Shown piece by piece: positions 9,178-17,259 of a DNA stretch of 64,000 bases. A program made the position numbers and the translations under genes. The notes below the pieces were generated by a model, which searched no databases, was not told the origin of the DNA, and saw only the letters and a program-made list of their open reading frames with translations. Positions within the stretch are counted from its first letter, which is position 1. The number at the start of each line of letters is the position of its first letter. This DNA comes from Ideonella dechloratans (lineage in GTDB: Bacteria > Pseudomonadota > Gammaproteobacteria > Burkholderiales > Burkholderiaceae_C), in assembly GCF_021049305.1 (NCBI RefSeq), contig NZ_CP088082.1, positions 644,899 to 708,898 of the forward strand, written 5' to 3'.

Positions 9178-9674
9178 TTCCGCCGCTCCTGTGCTCTTTG
9201 GCGAATCAACCGGCCAAGGGGCCTCGACGCGAAAACCAGCAGCATCACGCCTATCGGATACCAGGTCGAGAAGACCACCAAGGCATCGAAGGCTGGCCGT
9301 CCGGTGTTGGTAGGCAGTACGGCGGTCACAGCCATCAACCCGCCGACCGTCCAGATGATGCGCCACACGTAGGGCATCACGCGGGGCACGTAGCCGTCAT
9401 CGAAAGCGGTCTGGTAGTAGCGGCGCAGGCCGCGCTCGGCAAGCGCCTGGCGCTGCCGCTCCGACAGCGCATCCGTCCGGCCATACCAGCGCCGGAATGG
9501 TGGACAGCGCAGCAGCAAAGGGGTGAAGAGGATCATCACCGCCACGATCGCGACACCCCACGCCATGACGGCGCCGGCATCGGGCCGCTTGGCGTTCTCG
9601 ATCACGGGCGCGAAGACGCCCGGAGCACCGATCATCCAGAACAGCGCAATGTGCTGATGGAAGGAGAGCTTCAT
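9174..9674 (-). CDS. Hypothetical membrane protein of the transposon
   Basis: A 166-residue protein with about four hydrophobic segments: the start (HIALFWMIGAPGVFAPVI), MAWGVAIVAVMILFTPLLL, WRIIWTVGGLMAVTAVL and VVFSTWYPIGVMLLVFA. A polar loop with ERQRQALAERGLRRYYQ separates the pairs. The family is unknown to me. The ATG start was chosen because it forms an ATGA overlap with the upstream gene; a GTG lies 12 bases earlier. The stop again forms ATGA with the next gene. Confidence 0.75.
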   Translation of the reverse strand: MKLSFHQHIALFWMIGAPGVFAPVIENAKRPDAGAVMAWGVAIVAVMILFTPLLLRCPPFRRWYGRTDALSERQRQALAERGLRRYYQTAFDDGYVPRVMPYVWRIIWTVGGLMAVTAVLPTNTGRPAFDALVVFSTWYPIGVMLLVFASRPLGRLIRQRAQERRK

Positions 9675-9997
9675 TTGCTCATCCACTTGCGCAGCAGGCG
9701 CTTTTTCAGGGAGGCGCGTTCTTGCGGGTTGCGTCCCTTGTGATTGGCGATGCGATCCGCCGTGGCGGCCTGGCGCTTGACGGGCCAGTAGGAGCGGCCA
9801 TCCTTGCCCATCGACCAGACGCTGCTGGCCTGGTTTTCCAGCAGGGGCAGATGGGCGCTCAGGGCTTCGGGCGACGCGCTGGTCAGCGCCGTGCGCTCAC
9901 GGGTGCGCCAGCGCTGATGCCAGAGCTTCTTGTCCTCGCGCTCGCTGCCGCAGGTCGTGTGCCCGACGATGGGTGTTTTGCGGCGGCTGCGGCTCAT
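9671..9997 (-). CDS. Hypothetical basic protein, first gene of the tnpR operon
   Basis: A 108-residue strongly basic protein starting MSRSRRKTPIVGHTTCGSER and containing DKKLWHQRWRTRERTA and a Lys/Arg-rich tail. Small proteins with the MSRSRRKxPI opening occur widely in bacteria without a known function. The basic character would fit nucleic-acid binding, which is inference. It leads a run of four overlapping genes ending in the resolvase. Confidence 0.72.
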   Translation of the reverse strand: MSRSRRKTPIVGHTTCGSEREDKKLWHQRWRTRERTALTSASPEALSAHLPLLENQASSVWSMGKDGRSYWPVKRQAATADRIANHKGRNPQERASLKKRLLRKWMSK

Positions 9998-10251
9998 AAC
10001 GTAGTGGTCTCCAAGAACATTCAGGACTGATCCCAGGCGTCGATGGTCAAGACCTGATCGGCAGGACAGGCGGCTACGCGGTCGGGAACTGGATGGTGTT
10101 CAGTCTCATGCCGACCCCATTCGATTGATCGCGTCGCTTGCGGCACGCTGCGACGCAAGGAGGTTTGCGACCTGGTTTAGCAGCCGTGTCCGCTGCATGT
10201 CTGTTACCTATCTCCCCGACCGCTCATTGGACCAACTCCAGAGATTGGGCT
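9998..10251. other. Non-coding stretch, possible promoter/res region
   Basis: These 254 bases upstream of the tnpR operon hold no convincing gene. They contain short inverted segments such as GTCGCTTGCGGCACGCTGCGAC near 10132. A res site must exist in the element, and this gap and 12267-12424 are the two candidates. I could not define subsites by eye. Confidence 0.35.
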
Positions 10252-10608
10252 CTATCGCTCAGCCAATACGAAACCGGCATTGGCTGATGCCACAACCGAG
10301 ACGAACACAAATGGCTCGGTACCTGTATTTCGCGCCCCGTGCACTTGGCCCGGTCTTGCCACGGCTATCTCACCTTCCCTGAGGGCACGAACAATCCCAT
10401 TGCCCTGAAAGTAATCAGCCATTCCCGACAAAACAGTCCACGTGTCTTGGCCGTGAGGATGAATGTGAGCCGCAATTTCCTGCCCGGGATGGACATGCCA
10501 AACCACGATAATTGAGTCTCGGGTTTCAAGCACAACGGAACGAATAGGCTCGCCTTCGGACGGCTGAACATACTCGGCTACAGAAAATATTCTCGATTCA
10601 ACAGTCAT
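10252..10608 (-). CDS. Cupin-domain protein
   Basis: A 118-residue single-cupin protein. The metal-binding motif 1 is GQEIAAHIHPHGQDTWTVLSG (His, His, Gln/Asp), and motif 2 is PGQVHGARNTG with the second-motif His. The start at MTVESRIFS has the Shine-Dalgarno AGAGGGA seven bases upstream; a GTG 18 bases earlier lacks one. It is transcribed in the same direction as the chlorite dismutase gene, about 300 bp downstream of it. Function unknown; cupins of this kind can be metal sensors or small oxidoreductases. Confidence 0.82.
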   Translation of the reverse strand: MTVESRIFSVAEYVQPSEGEPIRSVVLETRDSIIVVWHVHPGQEIAAHIHPHGQDTWTVLSGMADYFQGNGIVRALREGEIAVARPGQVHGARNTGTEPFVFVSVVASANAGFVLAER

Positions 10609-10680
10609 CGGAGATCCCTCTTTCACAGTGCCCCCAGACAGGCTGGATATGTGTAACGGCTCGCGTTTGAAAACGGGCGT

Positions 10681-10818
10681 GCTCGCATTCGATGCCGCTT
10701 TCGGCTCGAATTAACTGCAACTGACGGCGCGCTGAAGCTCACGCTATTTGCAAACGAGCTTGCAATCGACGGCGGCGGCTCGCATTTCATGGCGGCGTGC
10801 TCGAATTAATTGCAAGTG
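10681..10818. repeat. Imperfect direct repeats of about 40 bp
   Basis: Two copies, 10681-10723 and 10778-10818, share the frame GCTCGCATT...GCTCGAATTAA(C/T)TGCAA(C/G)TG with an internal stretch that differs. They lie between the cupin and chlorite dismutase genes in DNA without a gene. They could be regulatory sites or remnants of an earlier insertion. Confidence 0.55.
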
Positions 10819-10904
10819 AAATGCCTGGTTCCAAGCTATCCAAAATCAATAGATGCAGTGCCGGCTGCCCGCTAACGCCCCTGAGCGGTCAGACGGGGAT
10901 TGAC

Positions 10905-11465
10905 CTACGCCGCCTCTCGCACGAGACGGATATCGACTTCTCTGTCAACGTACTTCCATTCCTCTGTTGCACGCAGTTCGGAAAGCAATGCGTTGAACTC
11001 AGCCTCATGGGTTGGCGCGAACTCGAACCAATTGAGAAAATCGAACGGTTCATTTTCAGAGAGGTCGCGGCAGTGATGGAGCTTGCGCGCTACTGCAGGC
11101 AAGTAGTTGAGCCCGATTTGAATGTGCTTTGACTTTTCGAAAACGCTCCGGCGCTCGTCTTGCGTGAATTCCCACCAAGCTGCGTTTTTTCGGATCGGTA
11201 TCAACGCAGCGCAAGTTGCTTCTGGGCGCGCTAGCCCTTGCTGCTTCGCCACAATTTCGTTCTTCTCTTCGCGCATGACATACCGTTCATTGCTTGTTAT
11301 TCCGCGAAGTACCCAGGGTGCATTGGTTTCGGGCTGCAACTCTGAGGCAGATATTACGTTGAGCCTTTTGGCTTCAGGCAGTGACTTGCCAACTATGGTT
11401 TCGGTTCCAACGATCCGCCAAAGACCGCTGTCTCCGCCGACGAATGCAAATAATCGTGTATCCAT
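10905..11465 (-). CDS. cld: Chlorite dismutase, short (lineage II, dimeric) type
   Basis: A heme b enzyme converting chlorite to chloride and O2. The 186-residue protein (start MDTRLFAFVGGD, Shine-Dalgarno AAGGGG) closely follows the Nitrobacter winogradskyi type enzyme as I recall it, with shared blocks (WVLRG, RPEATCAALIPIRK, AAWWEFTQDERR, FDFLNWFEFAP, ATEEWKYVDREVDIRL). His114 in KSKHI fits the proximal heme ligand and Arg127 in PAVAR the distal arginine, the same numbers as in that enzyme. There is no signal peptide, so it is cytoplasmic. No chlorate or perchlorate reductase is present nearby. Its DNA is more AT-rich than the neighbouring transposon genes. Confidence 0.9.
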   Translation of the reverse strand: MDTRLFAFVGGDSGLWRIVGTETIVGKSLPEAKRLNVISASELQPETNAPWVLRGITSNERYVMREEKNEIVAKQQGLARPEATCAALIPIRKNAAWWEFTQDERRSVFEKSKHIQIGLNYLPAVARKLHHCRDLSENEPFDFLNWFEFAPTHEAEFNALLSELRATEEWKYVDREVDIRLVREAA

Positions 11466-11601
11466 TTCAACCCCTTCATGTGAGTGTGTTAACTTTTTTA
11501 CAGCTTCAAAAAACCTATCTGCCCATCCCATGCTTGTGCATCATCGCCTCGCCTCGCTTAGCGTAGTATTGCATTACGCTTACCAGCGCACCCCCCCCCA
11601 G

Positions 11602-11979
11602 TTAAATTGTAAATATAGCATCGAATTGGTCTGTGATACGACCGCCAGAAAATAGCCGTTTGTCGCCATTTCCAAAATTAATTGTACCGTATCGGTACAC
11701 CACATCGAGGTTGATGTCGAAATAGCCGTGAGCCATGCGATTACGCATATTGCGCATGCTGCGCCACGGCACGTCGGCATGCGCCTGGGTGAACTCGACG
11801 TAGCCATCCATCACCTTTGTGGCCGCCTCGCCGATGACGATCAGGCTCATGATGACGGCCTGCTGGGTGCGCTTGTCGGCCAAGAAGTCGTCCTTGGCCA
11901 TCCCTTCCACGAAGCTGCGCGCATCGGTTGCGGCCTGCTGAATGTGGTCGAGGTAATCGGGCAGGCGGTTCTCGCTCAT
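11602..11979 (-). CDS. hepT: HepT-like toxin (DUF86), C-terminus replaced
   Basis: The toxin of a HepT/MntA pair. Most of the 125 residues match the family: MSENRLPDYLDHIQQAATDARSF, IVIGEAATKV, then the RNRMAHGYFDI active-site segment (R-x4-H-x-Y type) near residue 84. After NLDVV the family normally continues with a Trp/Asp-containing final helix. Here the reading frame enters AT-rich DNA and ends with about 30 unrelated residues (YRYGTINFGNGDK...). The active-site motif is kept, but the fold end is altered, so activity is uncertain. Its start overlaps the antitoxin stop by ATGA. Confidence 0.8.
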   Translation of the reverse strand: MSENRLPDYLDHIQQAATDARSFVEGMAKDDFLADKRTQQAVIMSLIVIGEAATKVMDGYVEFTQAHADVPWRSMRNMRNRMAHGYFDINLDVVYRYGTINFGNGDKRLFSGGRITDQFDAIFTI

Positions 11980-12266
11980 ATCGGTTGCGCCTCCGCGAGC
12001 ACCTTGGCCCGGAACTTCGGCGGCAGGTCGCCGGGAGTCAGCAGATCGACGTCAACGCCGAGCAGCGATTTCAGTTCTTCTTCCAAATCGCCCAAGTCCA
12101 ACAACGTGGCACCGGGCAGCGCATCGACCAACAGGTCGAGGTCGCTGCCATCCCGGTCGGTGCCATGCAGCACCGAGCCGAAGACGCGCGGGTTCGCGGC
12201 GCGAAAGCGGCCTACCGCTTCACGCACTGCGCTTCGCTTCATGTCAAGCACAACAGACGGTCGCAT
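11976..12266 (-). CDS. mntA: MntA-like nucleotidyltransferase antitoxin
   Basis: A 96-residue minimal nucleotidyltransferase that in known pairs AMPylates and neutralises HepT. The motif GSVLHGTDRDGSDLDLLVD is a complete GS-x10-DxD signature. The start MRPSVVLDM was chosen because AAAGGA lies five to seven bases upstream; an ATG six bases earlier would sit on that site. It is coupled to hepT by a four-base overlap and diverges from tnpA. Confidence 0.88.
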   Translation of the reverse strand: MRPSVVLDMKRSAVREAVGRFRAANPRVFGSVLHGTDRDGSDLDLLVDALPGATLLDLGDLEEELKSLLGVDVDLLTPGDLPPKFRAKVLAEAQPI

Positions 12267-12424
12267 GGGCATCCTTTCTTATCGAAACTCGTTGAGATGA
12301 TATGCAATCAAGAATAGAATTTCAAGAACTATTTTCGAGAATCGCAATGCCTTGATTCCCGTGCCGCGCCGGTTGCCTTGGCGGGCTTGTCACAAACCTA
12401 CGTTTTCAAGAAGAAGGAAACCGC

Positions 12425-15391
12425 ATGCCCCGCCGTTCGATCCTCTCCGCCGCCGAGCGCGAAAGCCTGCTGGCGTTGCCGGACACCAAGGATGAGTTGA
12501 TCCGTCACTACACGTTCAGCGAAAGCGACCTCTCCATCATCCGGCAGCGGCGCGGCCCGGCCAATCGGCTGGGCTTCGCGGTGCAGCTCTGCTACCTGCG
12601 CTTTCCCGGCGTCATCCTTGGCGCTGATGAGCCACCGTTCCCGCCATTGCTGAGACTGGTCGCCAACCAGCTCAAGGTCGGCATCGAAAGCTGGGACGAG
12701 TACGGGCAGCGTGAGCAGACCCGACGCGAGCACCTGGTCGAGCTGCAAACGGTGTTCGGCTTCCAGCCGTTCACGATTGGCCACTACCGGCAGGCTGTCC
12801 AGTTGCTGACCGAGCTGGCCATGCAAACCGACAAGGGCATCGTGCTGGCCAGAGCCTTGATCGAGCACCTGCGGCGGCAGTCGGTCATTGTGCCCGCCCT
12901 CAACGCCGTCGAGCGGGCGAGCGCCGAAGCGATTACCCGCGCCAACCGGCGTCTCTACGACGCCTTGGCTGAGCCGCTGACGGACGTGCATCGCCGTCGC
13001 CTCGACGATCTGCTCAAGCGCCGCGACAACGGCAAGACGACGTGGCTGGCCTGGCTGCGGCAATCCCCGGTCAAACCGAACTCGCGGCACATGCTGGAAC
13101 ACATCGAACGCCTCAAGGCGTGGCAGGCGCTCGACCTGCCCTCCGGCATCGAGCGGCTGGTTCACCAGAACCGGCTGCTCAAGATCGCCCGCGAGGGCGG
13201 CCAGATGACGCCCGCCGACCTGGCGAAGTTCGAGCCGCAGCGGCGTTACGCGACCCTGGTGGCGCTCGCCATCGAGGGCATGGCCACCGTCACCGACGAA
13301 ATCATCGACCTGCATGACCGCATCCTGGGCAAGCTGTTCAATGCCGCCAAGAACAAGCATCAGCAGCAGTTCCAGGCATCCGGCAAGGCGATCAATGCCA
13401 AGGTGCGGCTGTTCGGGCGCATCGGCCAGGCGCTGATCGAGGCCAAGCAAGCGGGCCGCGATCCGTTCGCCGCCATCGAGGCCGTCATGTCCTGGGATGC
13501 TTTCGCCGAGAGCGTCACCGAAGCGCAGCGGCTCGCGCAACCCGAGGACTTCGATTTCCTGCACCGCATCGGCGAGAGCTACGCCACGCTGCGCCGCTAC
13601 GCGCCGGAATTTCTCGACGTGCTCAAGTTGCGGGCCGCGCCCGCCGCCAAGGACGTACTCGACGCCATCGAGGTGCTGCGCAGCATGAACAGCGACAACG
13701 CCCGCAAGGTGCCCACCGACGCGCCGACCGAGTTCATCAAGCCGCGCTGGCAGAAGCTGGTGATGACCGACACCGGCATCGACCGGCGCTACTACGAACT
13801 GTGCGCGCTGTCGGAGCTGAAGAACGCGCTGCGCTCCGGCGACATCTGGGTGCAAGGCTCGCGCCAGTTCAAGGACTTCGAGGACTACCTGGTGCCGCCC
13901 GCGAAATTCGCCAGCCTCAAGCAGGCCAGCGAATTGCCGCTGGCCGTGGCCACCGATTGCGACCAGTACCTGCATGACCGGCTGACGCTGCTGGAAACGC
14001 AGCTCGCCACCGTCAACCGCATGGCGCTGGCCAACGAGCTGCCGGACGCCATCATCACGGAGTCGGGCCTGAAGATCACGCCGCTCGATGCGGCGGTGCC
14101 CGATACCGCACAGGCCCTGATCGACCAGACGGCGATGATCCTACCGCACGTCAAGATCACCGAATTGCTGCTGGAGGTAGACGAATGGACGGGCTTCACC
14201 CGGCACTTCGCCCACCTGAAGTCAGGCGACCTGGCCAAGGACAAAAACCTGTTGCTGACCACGATCCTCGCCGACGCGATCAACCTGGGCCTGACCAAGA
14301 TGGCGGAATCGTGCCCCGGCACGACCTACGCCAAGCTGGCCTGGCTGCAAGCCTGGCACATCCGCGACGAAACCTACGGGGCGGCACTGGCCGAGCTGGT
14401 CAACGCGCAGTTCCGACATCCCTTCGCCGAGCATTGGGGCGACGGCACCACGTCATCGTCGGACGGCCAGAACTTCCGCACCGGCAGCAAGGCCGAGAGC
14501 ACCGGCCACATCAATCCGAAATACGGCAGCAGCCCAGGGCGGACGTTCTACACCCATATCTCCGACCAGTACGCGCCGTTCCACACCAAGGTCGTGAACG
14601 TCGGCGTGCGCGACTCGACCTACGTGCTCGACGGCCTGCTGTATCACGAATCCGACCTGCGGATCGAGGAGCACTACACCGACACGGCAGGGTTCACGGA
14701 CCACGTCTTCGCGTTGATGCACCTGCTGGGCTTCCGCTTCGCCCCGCGCATTCGTGACCTGGGCGACACCAAGCTCTACATCCCGAAGGGCGATGCCACC
14801 TACGAGGCGTTGAAACCGATGATCGGCGGCACGCTCAACATCAAGCACGTCCGCGCCCATTGGGATGAAATCCTGCGGATGGCCACCTCGATCAAGCAGG
14901 GCACGGCGACGGCCTCGCTGATGCTCAGGAAGCTTGGCAGCTACCCGCGCCAGAACGGCCTGGCCGTCGCCCTGCGTGAGCTGGGACGCATCGAGCGCAC
15001 ACTGTTCATCCTGGACTGGCTGCAAAGCGTCGAGCTGCGCCGCCGCGTGCATGCCGGGCTGAACAAAGGCGAGGCGCGCAACGCGCTGGCCCGCGCCGTG
15101 TTCTTCAACCGCCTGGGGGAAATCCGCGACCGCAGCTTCGAGCAGCAGCGCTACCGGGCCAGCGGCCTCAACCTGGTGACGGCGGCCATCGTGCTATGGA
15201 ACACGGTCTATCTGGAGCGGGCCGCGAACGCCTTGCGTGGCCACGGTCAAGCCGTCGATGACGGCCTGTTGCAGTACCTGTCGCCGCTCGGCTGGGAGCA
15301 CATCAACCTGACCGGCGATTACCTCTGGCGCAGCAGCGCCAAGATCGGCGCGGGCAAGTTCAGGCCGCTACGGCCGCTGCAACCGGCTTAG
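12425..15391 (+). CDS. tnpA: Tn3-family transposase TnpA
   Basis: A 988-residue replicative transposase of normal length. The N-terminus ([19 protein letters not shown]) is the end-binding region. The catalytic triad fits Asp680 in TTSSSDGQ, Asp753 in [10 protein letters not shown] and Glu883 in [16 protein letters not shown], with spacing like other Tn3-family enzymes. No frameshift or stop is seen. A purine-rich AAGAAGGAAA site precedes the ATG. The TAG stop (15389-15391) lies inside the right terminal repeat. Transcription runs rightward, toward the distal baeS fragment. Confidence 0.97.
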   Translation: MPRRSILSAAERESLLALPDTKDELIRHYTFSESDLSIIRQRRGPANRLGFAVQLCYLRFPGVILGADEPPFPPLLRLVANQLKVGIESWDEYGQREQTRREHLVELQTVFGFQPFTIGHYRQAVQLLTELAMQTDKGIVLARALIEHLRRQSVIVPALNAVERASAEAITRANRRLYDALAEPLTDVHRRRLDDLLKRRDNGKTTWLAWLRQSPVKPNSRHMLEHIERLKAWQALDLPSGIERLVHQNRLLKIAREGGQMTPADLAKFEPQRRYATLVALAIEGMATVTDEIIDLHDRILGKLFNAAKNKHQQQFQASGKAINAKVRLFGRIGQALIEAKQAGRDPFAAIEAVMSWDAFAESVTEAQRLAQPEDFDFLHRIGESYATLRRYAPEFLDVLKLRAAPAAKDVLDAIEVLRSMNSDNARKVPTDAPTEFIKPRWQKLVMTDTGIDRRYYELCALSELKNALRSGDIWVQGSRQFKDFEDYLVPPAKFASLKQASELPLAVATDCDQYLHDRLTLLETQLATVNRMALANELPDAIITESGLKITPLDAAVPDTAQALIDQTAMILPHVKITELLLEVDEWTGFTRHFAHLKSGDLAKDKNLLLTTILADAINLGLTKMAESCPGTTYAKLAWLQAWHIRDETYGAALAELVNAQFRHPFAEHWGDGTTSSSDGQNFRTGSKAESTGHINPKYGSSPGRTFYTHISDQYAPFHTKVVNVGVRDSTYVLDGLLYHESDLRIEEHYTDTAGFTDHVFALMHLLGFRFAPRIRDLGDTKLYIPKGDATYEALKPMIGGTLNIKHVRAHWDEILRMATSIKQGTATASLMLRKLGSYPRQNGLAVALRELGRIERTLFILDWLQSVELRRRVHAGLNKGEARNALARAVFFNRLGEIRDRSFEQQRYRASGLNLVTAAIVLWNTVYLERAANALRGHGQAVDDGLLQYLSPLGWEHINLTGDYLWRSSAKIGAGKFRPLRPLQPA

Positions 15392-15424
15392 CGTGCTTTA
15401 TTTTCCGTTTTCTGAGACGACCCC
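15387..15424. repeat. Transposon right terminal inverted repeat (38 bp)
   Basis: Reads CTTAGCGTGC...GACGACCCC, the exact reverse complement of 8222-8259. It overlaps the last three codon positions of tnpA and is followed by the second TACCA copy at 15425-15429. Confidence 0.97.
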
Positions 15425-16483
15425 TACCAGGTGCCGGGCATGCAGCGCCTGCCGGTGCGGGTGGACGGGCGCACGGTGGGCTGGCTGGTGCTGGCGCCGT
15501 TCCAGAGCGTGACCGAGGGCGGTGCCGTGCGCTTCGGCCGGCGGCAGGCCCAGGCCAGCCTGCTGATCGCCGGGGTGGCGGGCCTGCTGGCCGCGCTGAT
15601 CGCCTGGTGGGTGTCGCGCCGCCTGCTGGCGCCGGTGCGGCGCGTGGCCGCGGCCACCCACCGCCTGGCCGCGGGGGCCTATGACACGCGGGTCGAGGTG
15701 GACAGCACCGACGAGGTGGGCCAGCTGGCGCGGGATTTCAACGCCCTGGCCAACACCCTGGCCCGGCACGAGGCGCTGCGGCGCGACTTCCTGGCCGATG
15801 TGTCGCACGAGCTGCGCACGCCGTTGGCGGTGCTCGCGGGCGAGGTGGATGCACTGGTGGACGGCATCCGCCCGGTGACGCCGCAGGCCCTGGCCTCTCT
15901 GCGCGCCGAGGTGGAGCGGCTGGGCGAACTGGTCAACGACCTCAACGAGCTGGCCCTGTCCGACGCGGGGGCGCTGAGCTACCGCATGGCCCCCGTGGCC
16001 CTGGCCGACTTTCTGGAGCGTCGGGTGGCCGAGCACCGCTGGCACTTCGAGCAGCACGGCCTGGATTTGCGCCTGCTGCCGTTGCCCGCCGGTGCCCAGG
16101 GCTGGCAGGTGCAGGGCGACGAAGGGCGACTGCAGCAGCTGCTGGACAACCTGCTGGCCAACAGCTACCGCTACACCGATGCGCCGGGTCGGGTGGAGAT
16201 GTCGCTGGAAGCCCGCGCCGAGGCGCTGTGGGTGGAGATCCACGATTCCCCGCCCGGCGTGCCGCAGGAAGAGCTGTCACGCCTGTTCGAGCGGCTCTAC
16301 CGGGTGGAAGGTTCGCGCAGCCGTGGCACCGGGGGAGCGGGCCTGGGCCTGTCCATCTGCCGCAACATCGCGCAGGCCCATGGCGGCCACATCGAGGCCC
16401 TGGCCTCTCCCCTGGGCGGCGTGTGCGTGCGCCTGAGCCTGCCGCGGCTGCACCATCCGACCCATCCCGCGCCGGCCGCCTGA
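15425..16483 (+). pseudogene. baeS: BaeS-type sensor histidine kinase, 3' part
   Basis: Begins with the second TACCA copy, then VPGMQRLPVRVDGRTVGW, the rest of the sensor domain. A second membrane helix (LLIAGVAGLLAALIAWWVS), a HAMP domain, the phospho-acceptor box FLADVSHELRTPLAV, and an ATPase domain (DNLLANSYRYTDAPG, GGAGLGLSICRNIAQAHGG) follow. The catalytic half is intact. An internal GTG or ATG (MQRLPVRV) could start a fragment lacking helix 1, and tnpA transcription points into it. The response regulator gene follows after 41 bp. Confidence 0.9.
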
Positions 16484-16524
16484 GCGGCATGGACCGGGCC
16501 AGACATGCCGAGCGAGACCCCTTG

Positions 16525-17259
16525 ATGGACGTTGCCAACACTCCCTCCGGCACGGGCACCGTGCTGATCGTCGAGGACGAACCCAAGCTGGCCGCGCTGT
16601 TGCAGGACTATCTGCGTGCTGCAGGCTTCAACACCGAGATCGTGGCCGACGGACGCCTGGTGCTGGACGCCATTCGTCAGCGTCCGCCGGCGCTGGTGCT
16701 GCTGGACCTGATGCTGCCCGGCCGCGATGGCGTGAGCCTGTGCCGCGAGCTGCGCACCTTCAGCCGCGTGCCGGTCATCATGGTGACCGCCCGGGTGGAG
16801 GAGGTGGAGCGGCTGATCGGGCTGGAGGCCGGGGCCGACGACTATGTCTGCAAGCCCTACCGCCCGCGGGAGGTGGTGGCCCGCGTGCAGGCGCAGTTGC
16901 GCCGGCAGGCCTGGGGGCAGGCCACGTCGCAGACGGCTACCCCGACGGCGGAGACCGGATCCGGTGGCCTGTTCATCGACGAGGACGCCCTGCGGGCCCG
17001 CTGGCAAGGAGTGGCACTGGATGTGACACCCGCCGAATTCCGCCTGCTGCGCCACCTGGCCCGCGCCGCCGGCCGGGTGTTTTCGCGCGACCAGCTGCTG
17101 GACGTGCTGCACGAGGACGGCCGGGCCGTGACCGACCGCGCGGTGGACAGCCACATCCGCAACCTGCGGCGCAAGCTGGAGGCCGCCAGCCCCGGCAGCG
17201 ACCCGATCCGCTCGGTCTATGGCGTGGGCTATGCCTGGGAGGGTTGGACCTCGGGCTGA
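16525..17259 (+). CDS. baeR: BaeR-type OmpR-family response regulator
   Basis: A DNA-binding response regulator of 244 residues. The receiver starts [23 protein letters not shown], with the phospho-acceptor Asp in [11 protein letters not shown] and the Lys in [13 protein letters not shown]. The winged-helix domain ends [26 protein letters not shown]. The sequence follows E. coli BaeR closely, including [21 protein letters not shown] chose the ATG at MDVANTPSG because it matches BaeR length; an in-frame ATG 36 bases upstream is possible. It probably controls the divergent RND operon. The end overlaps the oppositely oriented hybrid kinase gene by 31 bases. Confidence 0.92.
   Translation: MDVANTPSGTGTVLIVEDEPKLAALLQDYLRAAGFNTEIVADGRLVLDAIRQRPPALVLLDLMLPGRDGVSLCRELRTFSRVPVIMVTARVEEVERLIGLEAGADDYVCKPYRPREVVARVQAQLRRQAWGQATSQTATPTAETGSGGLFIDEDALRARWQGVALDVTPAEFRLLRHLARAAGRVFSRDQLLDVLHEDGRAVTDRAVDSHIRNLRRKLEAASPGSDPIRSVYGVGYAWEGWTSG

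Larger units (their letters stand above)
8222..15424. mobile_element. Complete Tn3-family (Tn21/Tn501 subgroup) transposon carrying chlorite dismutase
   Basis: A 7203-bp unit bounded by identical inverted 38-bp ends beginning GGGGTCGTCTCAGAAAACGG, which is the Tn21/Tn501 type end, and flanked by TACCA duplications. It encodes a leftward tnpR at the left end and a rightward tnpA at the right end. Between them lie three small coupled genes, a cupin, a lineage-II chlorite dismutase and a HepT/MntA pair. The segment from about 10.6 to 11.7 kb is visibly more AT-rich than the flanking transposon genes, which suggests inserted cargo. No mercury or antibiotic resistance genes are seen. All parts needed for transposition appear intact. 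Confidence 0.95.

Noticed and set aside
10850..10900. Possible integron attC-like site (GCTAACGCCCCTGAGCGG...)
   Set aside because: The paired core sites and the longer imperfect symmetry of attC could not be found, and no integrase is present.
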